From positions 1 to 64,000 of the forward strand of contig JADDTR010000011.1 in assembly GCA_015345905.1 (NCBI GenBank): a DNA stretch of 64,000 nucleotides, read 5' to 3'. The notes below the pieces were generated by a model. It was not told the origin of the DNA, did no database searches, and worked only from the letters and a program-made list of their open reading frames with translations. Origin of the DNA: Aotearoamyces nothofagi. Its lineage: Eukaryota > Ascomycota > Leotiomycetes > Leotiales > Tympanidaceae. The translations under genes and the position numbers were made by a program. Positions 44,604-57,169 of this stretch are shown here, piece after piece; the first letter of the stretch is position 1; the number at the start of each line of letters is the position of its first letter.

Positions 44604-44611
44604 GTTAGATT
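44604..44611. repeat. 8 bp target-site duplication, right copy (GTTAGATT)
   Basis: Identical to 38712-38719. Confidence 0.92.
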
Positions 44612-45300
44612 AGTAAATTCAATAGTAGAAGATAGTAGACAAAAAGAGAATAAGATATCTATTGATAGAAATTTCTCTCAACTATATCTAGAAGGAGAAG
44701 GCTACTATTATTATAGTTCTTATCTTTATTCTTAGATTTGTCTAAGTTATTCTCTTAGTTAAGGTAGTATTCTAGTAGATAGATATTCTCCTCTTTAGTA
44801 AGTTATTCTAGATCTAGTAGATCTATCTTATTGTCTCTATTTATATCAATATTAATATCTATCGACTTAGTCTTAGTATCAATCTTCTCTTACTTATCTT
44901 CTATATTAAAGAAGCTTTTAATGTTTGATCTATTACTGTTGAAGAAGGTAGAGCTTAGTATTAATTGTTAGCAATAATATATATCGACTAATTCAACTAA
45001 AGGAGACAATAGCAAGAGTAATTAAAAGTAAAGAAGTAGAATAGAAGATATAAGAAGGAGTCTACTATCTAAGTAATAGTAGTAGCTAGTAGAGAGATAG
45101 AAGAGAGATAGAGCAAGAGATAGTAATAGTTGAGTATAAGAGGTTTAGAAGAAAGAAGATAGAGAAGAAAGAGAGAGAGAGAATAAACGAAGATATAGAA
45201 TAGCTACTATCTTAGTAGACAGCTGTTTTCTACTCTTCTCTTCTTAGCAAATATTGAACAAGGATGATATAAGAGAAGTAGTTTTCCAAATGATGACTTG
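44612..45300. other. AT-rich right flank of the hAT block
   Basis: Purine-rich, RIP-like sequence with no gene. Normal composition returns at about 45290-45300. Confidence 0.5.
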
Positions 45301-46416
45301 ACCCACTCGCTTTTTTTCGTGTTTCTATAACAGAGGTCCCTACTGCCTTGCTGCCTTGGCTATAAGGTATACAAGCACTAGAGCAGTACAAGATTTTGGC
45401 AAGTCAGCTACAGAAAACAGCGACCAAACCAGCCGAAAACAGCAGCCAATTTGCTGTCTAGTCGTTAAAGTAGATAATATATTATATTTTCTTAAGAGTA
45501 GATATAGTAGTAATAGTATACGAAAGATCTATAGTCAGCCGATGTTTTACTGGGCATGGTCAGCCGACGTTTAACCGGGCTAGCAGTGGTCAGCCGACCT
45601 ACATCCTGTAATATAATGCCTATCCTAGTCCCAGCGGCACACGGCCGGCTCGGCCCTTTCTCCATTATCTCTGGCAAGACCCGTGAACTGTGGATGGCTC
45701 GAGATACGGAGGCATCCAATCATTAGGCGTGATCCACTTACCGCATCTAGGAGACTGCAGCAGCAGTGTTTGAATCGAAAGCAGCCTTGCACGCCTTCCT
45801 GTAGAATTGATAAGGCTGCCTAGGCACATGCAAAACGTGTGGTTTATGGTGACCGTTCGCGACCAGACCTGCAATGATACCGTTTTTGCATGACTCACAT
45901 TTTACGCACACATCCCCGCACCTTGCGGCGCAGAGCAGGTCCCATTTGAGGGGCTTATCATCTCTCAGCGCGGATGAGCAGGCGAAGGAGCAAGCCGAAG
46001 CTGCTAAGAAGGCCGAAGCCGAAAGACAGCAACGCGAGGACGCCGCGGCAGTCACGAAAGGGCTAAGCGATGCGACGACCATAAAACAGCTATCGTCAAC
46101 TGGAGACGCCGCGAAGAAGAAGAGGCAAAAGTGATATGGGGGCTGATGCTCATCACAATGAGCTCTTGTTAGTTCCGAGGCAGGAAGTCGGTCGTAGTAC
46201 CAGTTGGCGCATAATACTTTCATAGCGGTAATTCAGCAAAGGTCACGTGTTGAAACAATTTGATCTTAAAAAGCCCATTGGCCATCAGCTTAATCTAATG
46301 TGCCTAACCAAACCTTGCTAGCGGCGGGCGCTATCGGCAACTAAAAATAGCTCACAACCTCACAACAATCCTCAGACTGATCAATCACTCGCAAATTCTT
46401 CCTTTCAACGTCTTCG
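45301..46416. other. Mostly non-coding, with one coding-like fragment
   Basis: A plus frame at about 45965-46134 encodes 'ADEQAKEQAEAAKKAEAERQ', a short Ala/Glu/Lys coiled coil ending 'AAKKKRQK'. It could be the last exon of a lost or unmodelled gene, or simple low complexity. A plus-strand GCCGACGT/ACC repeat ('GGTCAGCCGA') occurs three times at about 45534-45600. The right end should contain the promoter of the APH-like gene. Confidence 0.3.
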
Positions 46417-48159
46417 ATGTTAAACATGAATGGCACTACTACAGAAATTGAACCGGCACCTTCCGGCCTCAAGGATCCGGCGAACTCCCCAGCAGACATC
46501 CCAGCAAAAAAAGCATCGGCATCAAAAGCACTCACCCTTCCACTTCTCCAGGGCAGAACGACATTAACTGAGGCTCTTGAAGAGGAGGAGAATATGCTCT
46601 TCCGATTGGCATATCCCAGCCAACGCTTTGAATTCTTTCTTTGGATCTTACAGCACCGCAAAGACTTCGAAGCTATCGTATCGTACCATCTATCCTTGGC
46701 CGCCAACGAGATTTGTCGATTTGGGGAAGTCGGAGAGTGGAAACACGGCAGTTTTAACGTTTGTATACCGATATACATTGATAATTGGAGCAAGTCTCCA
46801 AGGAGAAGAATACTGCTTAGGGTGCCTCTGCCCTATAAAGTGGGAGAATCGGCATATCCCGGTAACGCGAACGAGAAACTACGCACCGAAGCTGCCACCT
46901 TTGTCTGGATTGAGGACAATTGCCCCGATGTCCCAATACCTCACTTATGGGGTTTTGGGTTCCCAGGCGGTCAGAGTGTATGGATCCTCTTTGTAGTATT
47001 TCGGATTAATTTTCAGAACACATGCTGATCTAGACAGTTTATGAGGCCTGAAAACGCACCTTTCGGCACGAGAATGATCTGGCATCTCCGACGTGCCATA
47101 TCATCGTTCTTGAGATCTCCCCTTCCTTGTCGATATATAAGCTACAGCCGTCCAAACATTCTGGAGCATGGATATTTGATTATGGACTACATCGAGATAT
47201 CAGATGCGGAGATGCTTTCTGACACTTGGACCAACCTTTGTCAATGCCAAGACCTGAGGGTCAACCTCTTCCGGGATCTGTCTCGCATCATCCTCTCGTT
47301 GAGTCAGATGCCTCTGCCTCGCATCGGGTCCTGGACAATAGACGAACGAGGTGTCTTAACGCTAGCAAATCGTCCATTGATTCATCAATTTCAGTCCTTG
47401 GAAAATGAAGGCATTCCGACCAATATAGCGAGGACTCTCACCTATACGACTGCAGATGCATACTATATTGATCTCCTAGCATGCCATGATAATCGCATAC
47501 GAAACCAACCAAACTCTATAGTCGACGAAAAAGACGGCCGCGCACAGATGGCGAATCTATTCGCGATGCGAGGGCTTCTTCCCCACTTCACAAGCCGAGA
47601 TCTTCGGCATGGACCATTTGTGTTCAATCTCACCGACCTGCATGGAAGCAACATCTTTGTCGACTGCGATGGGCACATCAAATATATCATCGATCTCGAG
47701 TGGGCATGCTCGCTTCCTATAGAGATGTTGACTCCTCCGTATTGGATCACTAGCCGCGCGGTGGATGAGCTTGAAGGTGACGAGCTTCAAACATTCGAGA
47801 AGGCATACCAAGTTTTCGCGGATATATTCGAAGAAGAGGAGAAAAATTTCTCTCGCACTTATGGCAGTGCTACATACCGCACAGATATCATGAGGAGAGG
47901 TTGGAAGATTGGAAATTTCTGGTACTTCCACGCACTGAAAAGCCCCAAAGGATTGTTCAACCTTTTCCGGCAACACGTGCAGCCAATATTTGAATCACGA
48001 CGCGATAATTTCACGCCACATGTCGACGAATTTGCACAGATAGTATCGCCCTATTGGGCTTCTGATGCGCAAGAGGTTATTATTGCAAAACTTGCGGACA
48101 AGACGAAGTATGAACAAAACTTGCGAGAATTGTTTAAGATGGGTGGGCCAGTCCAATAA
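46417..48159 (+). CDS. APH-type phosphotransferase-family protein
   Basis: Two exons, 46417-46977 and 47038-48159, join across a 60 nt intron (GTATGG...CTGAT...ACAG) to 560 residues. The family has a protein-kinase-like fold; members phosphorylate aminoglycosides, choline or unknown small molecules, and most fungal ones are uncharacterised. An N-lobe with 'SFNVCIPIYI...ILLRVPLPYKVGE' (Lys-bearing strand) and 'LRTEAATFVWIEDNC' (the E helix) is followed by 'LIMDYIE', the catalytic 'LTDLHGSNIFVD' (Asp and Asn kept, the usual preceding His replaced by Leu) and the metal-binding 'IIDLEWA'. The N-terminal ~50 residues are low complexity. The frame is uninterrupted despite lying close to the AT-rich block. 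Confidence 0.82.
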
Positions 48160-48565
48160 CAAATCCTCAGCTACGCCCTACTTGGTTGATTGAGGTCGAG
48201 TATGTGCGGGTATCAGCCAGCCCGCGCTTCTCGCCGAAAGTAATCAACCCAATAAGCGAGCTCCATTGAGAAATGCTGCGAAGCGCCAGAGAACCAATCA
48301 AGGGATGACTCGCTGCCTCATGAAAGAGGCGAGGGCCTATATAAAGATGGTATGGCTAATCCATTTCTTATCGAATTCGAGGATCGCCGACATATTTCTG
48401 ACCAACATGTTTGTGACCGACACGCTTGTGACCAACATGTTTTGTGGTAGGGCTCAAAATCGCAGGGTAGAACGCGTATCCTTTTGATTTGAATAAATCA
48501 AGCTTCGCAACGTCCAAAAAGACTTCTAAGTTAAACTGCTTATAATTTACCGCAAGGTTTTCTTT
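48160..48565. other. Intergenic with a short repeated motif
   Basis: The motif TGTGACCAACATGTTT/TGTGACCGACACGCT repeats at 48399-48445. No gene was seen. Confidence 0.4.
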
Positions 48566-48763
48566 CTATTGTAGAACTAGCTCACGGAAACCATAGACTT
48601 TGTCTTTCGGAAGACTGCATTCGTGGTGTTGGCCGAATACTGTCATTGGCGATGGGGGACAGTGTTCCTGTAGCAAGGGCAGTCCTAAGGTGCTGAGCGT
48701 GCTAGAACTGCGACCCCAGGGTTGAATCGGTCCTGGGTCATCTGTCCTAGGACGGATGGCCAT
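48566..48763 (-). pseudogene. Possible HET-domain relic
   Basis: The minus frame includes 'CSLPKDKVYGFRELVLQ', which matches the late HET motif seen in the fusion gene of this window ('CTLPHDKVFGLLGLLPQ') and in HET proteins generally. Nothing else of the domain is recognisable, so it would be a small fragment. Confidence 0.3.
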
Positions 48764-48995
48764 CCAGGACCAACTATCCAGATTAGAGAGCTATTTAGGA
48801 CAGTCTCTAGAACAGGAAATTTGTCCTATATACCTCATCCTATAACTCATGTCCTACAGCGCCCTCACTCCTGTGACTGACGGAAATCTGAGAGTTGTTC
48901 TTCTATCCTCGTAACCAAGTCGTGCCGATCTTGGCCCAGCGTCGTGTTCCTCTTTGCCTGGAGCAACCTTGGCCACTGAAAGAATTGCAATTGTT

Positions 48996-49485
48996 TCACA
49001 GGAATGATAATGTGCTCAAGAGCGATATAAATGTAACAGACTGAAAACATATTAAATTACAACACAAGACTCTACTCGTGGACACAGAAAGGGAAATCCG
49101 TTGACAGTAGTGATCATCAGCTTCAAGCACACTCCGAGATCCACCTTGACGTTGTTCTTGCTGTGTCTCCTCCAATCTATCGCTTCTGCAATCGCCTGGC
49201 AGTATCACAGTAATGCTATAGCACCTATCCAACATTTTCCTTACCCATGATAATGTGGATTCCATATTCCCATTGGAGTGAGTCTGTTTCCTGCTGAGGC
49301 CCTTGGTCGATTCGAGTGTAGCGGAGGCCTTGCTCAAGGCGTTGACCAGTTGATAGAAGTCGTCAAGGAGTTGATACATTACTTCCGCTGTGACTACTTT
49401 TTGAGGTTCGTAGAGTACTGCACGAGGATCGCCCCTGGGGTCCGGTGCGAGAGGGCTGCATGGATCTCTTTCTACTATAATATAT
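48996..49485 (-). CDS. Unknown fragment with helical region
   Basis: The frame is open from about 49485 ('APDPRGDPRAVLYEP', 'VVTAEVMYQLLDDFYQLVNALSKASATLES') to 48996. The helical 'LLDDFYQLVNALSKASATLES' stretch resembles short conserved segments of fungal multi-domain proteins, but I cannot name it. There is no ATG at the left of the open frame, so it would be a 3' exon or fragment. Confidence 0.3.
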
Positions 49486-51033
49486 AGAAAGTATATAAAT
49501 ATCTACTTTTACTATATTGACACTCTGAATCAACTAAGTAGCTAACTCCAGCAAGAGCTCGACAGCGTATACAGACAAGTACACGAGGTGTTCATCCCAC
49601 GTGATCAAGATTCGATGCCACGTGACGGTGACATCATTGATGGGCCTGGGTGATAACGATAATGAAATGGGGCAAGGAATGTAAGGTAAATGATTTAGCA
49701 AGTAGCGATGTTTAAGAATCGCGAGGTACACAGCCGCCCAAGTATATAAACGCTGCCTCGCTCCGGATCTCAGACCCAGCGTGCAGCGATCTCTCAAGAG
49801 CCGAGCCCTCCGCCTGGTGGCAAGGAAGGGAAAGGTATAGGAAGCTTGCGCGGTCGCGATAGATGGATGCTGTATTTAGGGTCTGCCCCGCCAGACAAGC
49901 ACTTTAGCTGCAGGACCATGACGTTGCGACGCCCCTCGCCTCGTCCGCCGTTGTCTGCTTGGCCCGACCGTACTGGACTTTCCGTCATCTTATTGAGTCT
50001 TCACCTTCAATATAGCCCGCCGTGGCCGCGAGAAGCTGCCAGGGATGCTCGGGCAGTCGAGTACATTTAGGCCATGTATACTGTAGAGTGGTGGGGTCGG
50101 AATGGCCCATTCATGCCCCTCCACAGCTGGCTCGTCAGGCATTAATCCAAGAGCATCGGATCTCGCGGCCTTCCTGGGCACCGCAGCAGCACAGAATGTG
50201 CGCAGCCACCTCGAGAGATAGGCCAGAGCACGGCAAGAAGAGCCAGGGAGTCTTGTCTTGGGTGGCTGTGCCTGTGATGCAGCTGTCCCCGGCGTCTGAT
50301 GGGGCCTCGAGATGGCCTGCTGTGCGTGCTGGTCTCTATCACCGCGGGACTGCCCGGTATGGTTGAGCAGAAAGCAACAGCCGGCGCGTACCATACAGAG
50401 GCCGCAGATTCACTGTGAAACTGCTGCTGTCCTCTGTCCTGGCAGGCGTTCCGGACGCCCACGCTTCTTCTGCTCGGCCTCTTGTGACTGGACCCTGCAG
50501 GCATCAGCTCATCACTTGTCGCAAAAGTCACCGGCTCTGCACGGCGGACAAACAGGAAAAAGGGCATAACCTGCATCACCGCTGCCGCCACGCTGGCCCT
50601 AGCCTGCTTGCTGTGCTGTGCTTGCTGTGTGCGGGCTGTGTGCGTGCTGCATTTGCGAGTCGCCGCGCTGTCACCCGCCGCCGCACAAGCCTGACAGGTC
50701 TGAGGCACTGCCAGGCTCCCAGCCACCCGCCCTAAGCTGGCTGAGTCTTTCACCGCAACATGCCCTCCCCTCGTTGACTCTCTCACGTTATCGCCAACCA
50801 AGTCGTCATCCTGAAACGCCTCGCTCTCACATACCTCCCGACGTGCACCTTGAATCCCACATCCACATCCATATCCAACTTCTTTCAGGCTACAACATAT
50901 CTATTATCGCGGATCTTTGCAATTAACTTACCACAGCACAACGCGGAAGGGCTAAAATTTAGTGCCTTTGTCTACGAATTTCGAGCTCGGCAAGAGGACA
51001 AAGCCATTGTGTGGCCTGTATTCGCTGCCCAAC
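49486..51033. other. Upstream region of the DUF3824-like gene
   Basis: No convincing gene. The sequence from about 49800 is GC-rich with many overlapping chance frames on both strands. The right end (about 50750-51033), with pyrimidine-rich tracts, is the likely promoter and 5' UTR of the next gene. Confidence 0.4.
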
Positions 51034-53305
51034 ATGTCGACATACGACTCCTACGAGGTCTCCGACGCCCCGCGGCGTCACAAATCTCACTCTCATCGGC
51101 ACCATCGCGACAGAGACCCCGAGCCTCGCTATGTCGAAACCCAAGAGACATATGTGAGAAGCACTCCGGCCCTTGTTCCCGATCCACCGCTCTACTCTGG
51201 CCGCCAGACCGACCTAATCCCCAGGCCACATCGTGAGCGTGAGGATAGCGACTTATCAATTGAGGAAGTCCGACGTGACTTTCCACCACCGGGAGCAGGG
51301 GCTGCCTACGTTTCAAATCGCAGTATGGTTCGAGATGAGCGGTACGGTCCGCCAGTACGATCTCGATCTGCCGACCGCGCCTCTCAGTATGGTGCATATC
51401 TTGGTGACCCAAGGCATTCGGCATATGACATGAATGATCGTCGGAGTCGCCGGAAGGTCGTCAGAGAAGATTTTGAGGAACCCCGCCGCCGGTCGCTTTC
51501 ACGAAATGAAAAGATTATTGCGGCCGTTGGAGGTGCAGCACTCGCAGTGGGAGGGAAGGAGCTATACGATCGCCGCAAGAACCATGGGCAGGCACCCGAA
51601 GAAAGGAATTTACTAGCTTCGGCAGGTCTTGCTGCAGCAGGTGCATTTGCAGGCTACGAAGGAGCCGAGTTTGTGGCAAAGCGATTCAACAAAGACGAAG
51701 TCAAGGAGAAGAAGTACACTGCATACGAGGGCAGAAACGGAGAGGTTGATGAATATTACTCTTCCGATGATGAGATTAAAAAGCCAAAGAAGAGTCGTCG
51801 TAAGTCTATTGTTGAAGGTGCTCTCGGCTTGGCTGGCCTAGGAGCAGCTGCAAAGGCAACTAGTGGGCACAGTGATCGCGGTGGGCGCAGCCGCCGAGGC
51901 AGTGACGAGAGTCGCTATAGTAAAAGGGACCGCTCCCGAGGTAGGGAGGGGGAAGGGGTCGCTAAGTATCAGCAGGCCGCCAAGGCTGCCCTCTTAGCAG
52001 GTGCTGCTGAGGCATTCCGAGTTCGAAACGAACCTGGAGGATGGGGCGGAGCCAAAGGCAAGCGGATCTTGACGGCTGCAATTGGTGCGGGTGGTATTGA
52101 TGCAGCTGCTGACCGGGACCCCGACCACAAGAGCAAGCGTCATATCCTAGAAGCAGTCGTTGGTGGTTTGGCAGGAAACCGTCTAATCAACGGCTCCAGA
52201 AATAACGTCGATGACGATGGACGCTCCATTCGATCTGGAAGATCTCGGTCCAGATCTCGTGGTCCGAGTGGCAGTGGTGCAGGCCTAGCTGCTCTTGCTA
52301 CTGCAGGTCTTGGCGCCCTAGCAGGAAAGAAACTGTTGGATCGCTCGAGATCTAGATCGCGTGGCGGTGATCGTGAACGACGAAGGCGATACAGCTCAGA
52401 GGATAGTCTGTCTCCAGATAGGCGCCATCGACGCAGCAAGAGTGTGACTGATTATGCCAGAAATGGACTGGCTGCTTTAGGCATTGGTGGAGGAGATCGT
52501 GATAGAAATCGGGATGTTGTGGAGGAGACCCATGTTACGCGCAAGACAAACAGATATCGAGACTCCGACTCCGACTACGATCGCCCGCGTGGTGGAGATG
52601 GTGTTTATGCATCAGGTCGGCGCAATGGTCGTTCCAAAGATGGACGGAGAAACAGGAAAGTTGCAGAGGGCAGGATGTCGGATAGTAGTGATTCAGATAG
52701 CATCGGATCCTCATCCGGAGATGAGAGGAAGGCTAAGAAAATGAAAGGTAAGCAACTTCTTACAGCTGGTTTAGCCACGGTGGCGACCATTCATGCCGCA
52801 CACAATGTGTATCAGAGTATGGAGAAGCGGAACGCTCGACGCAAGGCAGTTGAGGAAGGCCAAATGAGTCCGGAAGAAGCTCGAAAGTTGAAAGCAAAAG
52901 CGAGATTACAAGATGTGGCATCTGTAGGCATTGCTGCATTGGGTATCAAAGGTGCTTATTCTGGTAAGTTTCCGCAGCCTATCGCTATACTGTTCACGGG
53001 AGTATCTAACATTTATTTCAGAATGGAAAGAGATGAAAGAGATGCGCGACCAGTGTAAAGAATTCGAGTTGAGCAAGGCAGACCGCCATAAGAAGCGTGT
53101 CGAGCGCTTTCAGCGGCAGAAGGGCAGTGGAGGATCTTCTCGCGATGATCGCTCAGACGATCTTCGTATCGCAGACACTCGCAATGCCTCGGCTCCTGAC
53201 CTTACATACGGTCGACGTTATCCATCTGGTCCACGTTACATCGATGACAATCCATATTCTGCTCTACCAGCTCCGCCTGTTGGATATACATCTAATGGGC
53301 GGTGA
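51034..53305 (+). CDS. DUF3824-like Arg/Ser-rich protein with repeated Gly/Ala modules
   Basis: Exons 51034-52963 and 53022-53305 (58 nt intron, GTAAGT...TTTCAG) give 737 residues. The ATG at 51034 is the first in frame. The N-terminus is His/Arg-rich. About nine Gly/Ala-rich hydrophobic modules follow, each 18-30 residues ('IIAAVGGAALAVGGKELYD', 'LLASAGLAAAGAFAGYEGAE', 'ILEAVVGGLAGNRLI', 'GLAALATAGLGALAGKKLLD', 'LLTAGLATVATIHAAHNVY'), separated by SR-type and KR-rich linkers. This is the arrangement of fungal DUF3824 proteins, whose function is unknown. The modules resemble glycine-zipper helices that can pack or insert in membranes. The C-terminus is charged and helical. Confidence 0.82.
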
Positions 53306-56283
53306 GAGGTAGAAGCATTGGCACATTGAGGCGAGCCTTGCCTGATTCCTTCACCACAATCTAAGAGAAGCTGTAAGGCGCACCTTCAATGTAGTCATCG
53401 CATTGTTCTGCGGACTCATCCTTCAACTTCAGCTTCAGCTTCGAGGTAGTAACAAATCAATCCCCAAAGCATACTCAGTCAGAAAAGCACATACACGACT
53501 CTACGAGAACACGATTACGAATTTATGAAAATGAAATAGAGGATAAAGGACATGAAGTCCTTGCGTCACGAGCGTCACGCTAAGCAACTCCTGCTGTTGC
53601 GGATCTGATACTCGTGCCCTTTTTTCCTTTCTATTGATGTTTGATCAGAGAGATAGACTTTTTATTTTCTGCTTGCTCGCGTAGGTTAAAGAATGAAGAC
53701 TGATATTTTCTCGATTGTGACAGCTCCGCGCCATTAAGCCTCACTTTACTACAATCCATTCTGAACAATGCAAGTGACCTGCCTCAACGCAAGCTTGCAT
53801 TTGAACCCGCTTGCTCGATCCGACCCGAGCGCACAACGCCTACACCGCGTTTCCCAAACGATCGTCGAATCACGAGCAAGCGTTTGCTACGGAGGAGTGG
53901 AACAAAACGTAAGGAGGGCCTTAGGAATGGTTACATTAGTGCTCGATTTCTTTTATGCATTTAGTTTGTATTCTCTTATCCGGGGGAAAGTTATCACGTT
54001 GGTGGTGATTGGGCTGGGTGGTTAGGCAAGGATAGGGCGGGATTGGACACGGGTTTGCAAACGTGCATGTGTGCAGTATGCATGCGTGGGCTCGAAGTGG
54101 TCGGACTCCTGCAGGGACATGAGATGACGAAGCAATTTTCCTTCTGCTTTAGTGAATTCACGATAGACACCTAGCGGTGTGACGCCGGGTCTGGCTACAC
54201 GATAGACTGTGGCTTTACGCATCCGCAGTTTTAGCAATGATGATCTTACGAACTGGAGCCGGCGGGTAAAGGAAGCGCTTATGAATGGACGGGAGGGAGG
54301 ATTACGATGCAGGCAATTAATGATCAATGATATTTATATTAAGCCAGCTAGTTCCTTGAAGCAAGATTCTTACAACGAGATAAATGATGTGTAGTGAAGT
54401 AGCATGCCAGTAGCAAACATACTGTAGGCCCAGTGTACTCGCACAACGATGGATGACTCCGGAATGACGGATTTACATACTTACTGTACGAGCGGGAACG
54501 CGAATGCACGCCAGCAGCCAGGCCCTTCGGGAGGCGGAACAAAGGGCCAGAGATGCGGCAGCAGCAGCGACAGCTGTAGCAAAAAAAAGCGGGCGTACTT
54601 TGGGTAACTCTCCGCTGGCCTGCTGGCAGAATGACGGCATAGTGCATCCAGCAGCCTCACCCCTTCCCTTCTCTCTCTCTCTCCGCCTCTGCCTCTACCT
54701 CTACCCCTCTCACGGCCAGACCTAGGCCAGACCAGAGCAGGGCAGGCCAGGAGCGGAACCTATGACTTGAACCGGGAGATGGGAGATGGTGCTGGGGCAG
54801 ATGGCGAGCGTGATGGCTCTGCTTGGTATGGATGGATGGACTCTGTCTGCTGTGGCGGACTTATGAGGCGAGCTTTTTCTGAGGTTACGGGGTGTGTGCT
54901 TTGCAAGGGGGCGTGGAGATGAAGGCGTGAAGGTGAAGGCGTAGATGCGTAGAGGGTATAGAGGGTATAGAGATGCATCTCAGCACATAGGCACATAGGC
55001 ACAGACACAGAAACAGGGATAGAGGGAGTGACAGCAAACGGTAACAAGCAACAGCAACCTGCGCCTGTTTCGCACATCGGGACGAGAGACGGATGCGGGT
55101 CTGGCTACTGGCCGGGCTGGGGGCAGGGCGGGACGGATAGGTAGGGCGTATCGGAGCGTAGCGTATGGTAGCGTATGGTAGCGGTCTGGTGGCGCGGCTT
55201 GGTAAAAGCTTGGTTTTGGGGTTGCATCGTGCGATGGGTGGTGATGGGAGAGGAGGGGAGGAGAGATGAGGATGGGGATGGGGGATACTGTAGGTGCTGC
55301 AATGGACCAGAGAAGGAGGCGCTGAGGAAAACGGAACTGCTGTGAACATGTGAGTAACTGCCGCGCTGACCATCTGCGATGCTATAGCCCAGTTATTGAT
55401 ATGCACGGTATGATATATACAACACGATATGTACAGCACAATACAACTCAACACCCACGCAGACAAGAGCCATGGTCGCTCTAGCTCTCCTAAGATGCAC
55501 GCCGGAACCAAGGGCACCAGAATCGACGGACAGCGCATGATAGTCTCTGTCCTCGAGCACGCACGCACGGGCAGGATCACACATATACATCTACTGCTGA
55601 GCTATAATGTATCCGCCAGCGGGTACGTACGCGGACGCTGAAATCCGCACAGGGGCCGGCCGGACCTGTCGAGGGTCTCGCAGACAGGCGGATGTGGAGG
55701 AGGAGATAAGGGAGTCGGGTCGGCTTTGGGCGAGTCTGCGATGGATGGATGATGTGGATAATGCTGTACGTACCTGTAGCAGCGCAGTGGTAGCATCTTC
55801 TTTTTTTTTCTTGGTTCGGAAGGAGACTCGGCATGTGTCCTGACGGGCGCGCGCGATTCAGCGAGGGCTTGATTATGCGGTGTGTGGTGAAGGTGGGAGG
55901 GGGGGGGGAGAGAGAGCCTTGTCGTCCTCGTACGTTTCGGATCCGCGGGGTCGTTTGATGCCGTTATTTTCCGCGATACCGGGCTGCCGGGGATGGGGAT
56001 GCTGTCTTGGTGTATGCGTGGTGCCTGTGGTGTGCAGCTGGCTTGCGGGCGTGTGACACTGCTGTTCTACATGTATGTAGACGGTAGAGTTGGCTGTAGG
56101 CTGCTTGGGGTTTGAGCAGGACGGATTATTATTGGAATATAGGTAATATCAATAATATCTGTAGCTAAGCAAAAGGATACTTGTAACTATCGCATTCATG
56201 CCATATCTATCCATCAACGCCCTTAGTTGTACATCTCTTGCCAGCGTATAAATTCCAGCAGATTCAATATCTTGTCCGCATCG
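53306..56283. other. 3 kb convergent intergenic region, low-complexity rich
   Basis: It lies between two convergent 3' ends. Several simple repeats are present: pyrimidine run at about 54660-54720, 'AGAGGGTAT' copies near 54950-54972, 'AGCGTATGGT' copies near 55155-55185, and a poly-G tract near 55897-55912. Long minus-strand Ser/Pro-rich frames at 54885-55580 come from this composition. I see no supportable gene, though a non-coding transcript cannot be excluded. Confidence 0.4.
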
Positions 56284-56921
56284 TCACTCCACCCAAACTC
56301 CATTCTCCTTATGCCATTGTTCGATCGAGACTTCTCCATTAAATGCTGTATGAACACTCTTTTCTCCCTCCGGCCACCGCACCCACTCCGGCTTGCTATC
56401 TGCTCTGACGCAAACCATCTTATCCGGCACCGGCAGCGCGGTATCAATAGCTGATGCGAAAGGGTGGATCAGTTCGGGCCAGGAGCTGTCCCATACCCAG
56501 AGCATGGTGCTGCAGATTCTACAGAAGCTGCGCTGTGAATGGCATTTCTGCTCTTTTGCGGTTCCGCGGTCTTTAATGGCGGTGTATTCACTGCATTGAG
56601 CGTTGGTGTTAGTATATAATAATATAGCAAAAAGAGATCTAGGTGGAATGGATAGAGGAAATATACGTGATATATTCCTTTCCCTTGGCGATCTTCATTG
56701 TAGCCGAGATAGCCCCCAGATTGACGCTCCCGCCATAGCCACCGCATTTACGGCAGATACTACAGGCACAGAGCTGATATGGCACCGGCGTGTGAGAGTC
56801 GACATTAAATTCGACCGCACCACATTGGCAGCTTCCTTCCAGTTTCCTGAAAGTTGCTCTGTATTAGCAGCTGTTGTAGCAATGGAGATAGTTGATGGAG
56901 AAGTCGGTCCTACATTGGCAT
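56284..56921 (-). CDS. GFA / CENP-V-fold zinc protein
   Basis: Three exons, 56921-56914, 56846-56667 and 56590-56284, join to 164 residues. Introns are 67 and 76 nt; the second has a perfect ACTAAC branch site. The Cys pattern is diagnostic: 'GSCQCGAVEF' (C-x-C), 'LCACSICRKCGGYGG' (C-x2-C), and 'SFCRICSTMLW' (C-x2-C) bind zinc in the S-glutathione/formaldehyde-activating family. Fungi have many paralogues, mostly of unknown substrate. The very short first exon (8 nt) was chosen because it alone gives an ATG in phase with a proper donor. No defect is seen. Convergent with the DUF3824-like gene; its 5' end faces COX19. Confidence 0.85.
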
Positions 56922-57169
56922 TTTGAAGAGCGACAAAGGTCGAGTTCGATTATATAAGACGGATGAGTAAAGGAGATTTTAGAAGAGCTTTCTACTGAGA
57001 ATCTCTTATAGAGTTGCATCATTAGTCTGTAATGGCTGGCCATGCCTTATCTTTAAACCCTGCCGTCATCGAAGTGTGGGGTCGGAGAAACGTTATCGCG
57101 ATCTCCATGATGCTTTAGCTCTCGAGGATCGCCGAGATCAAGATTGGCCTCTGAAAGAACATAAACAAA

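Noticed and set aside
45874-46134. Complete small coiled-coil gene
   Set aside because: Only the last ~55 codons look protein-like and no start exon was found; kept as a note within the intergenic entry.
48717-48740. tRNA-like GGTTGAATC arm
   Set aside because: No acceptor stem, D-arm or anticodon arm could be folded around it. No tRNA or rRNA gene was found in the window.
50142-50801. 219-codon minus frame and overlapping plus frames
   Set aside because: GC-rich upstream sequence with several mutually overlapping open frames and no family motif.
54885-55580. 231-codon Ser/Pro-rich minus frame
   Set aside because: It is low-complexity translation of purine-rich simple repeats; no splice signals or domains.
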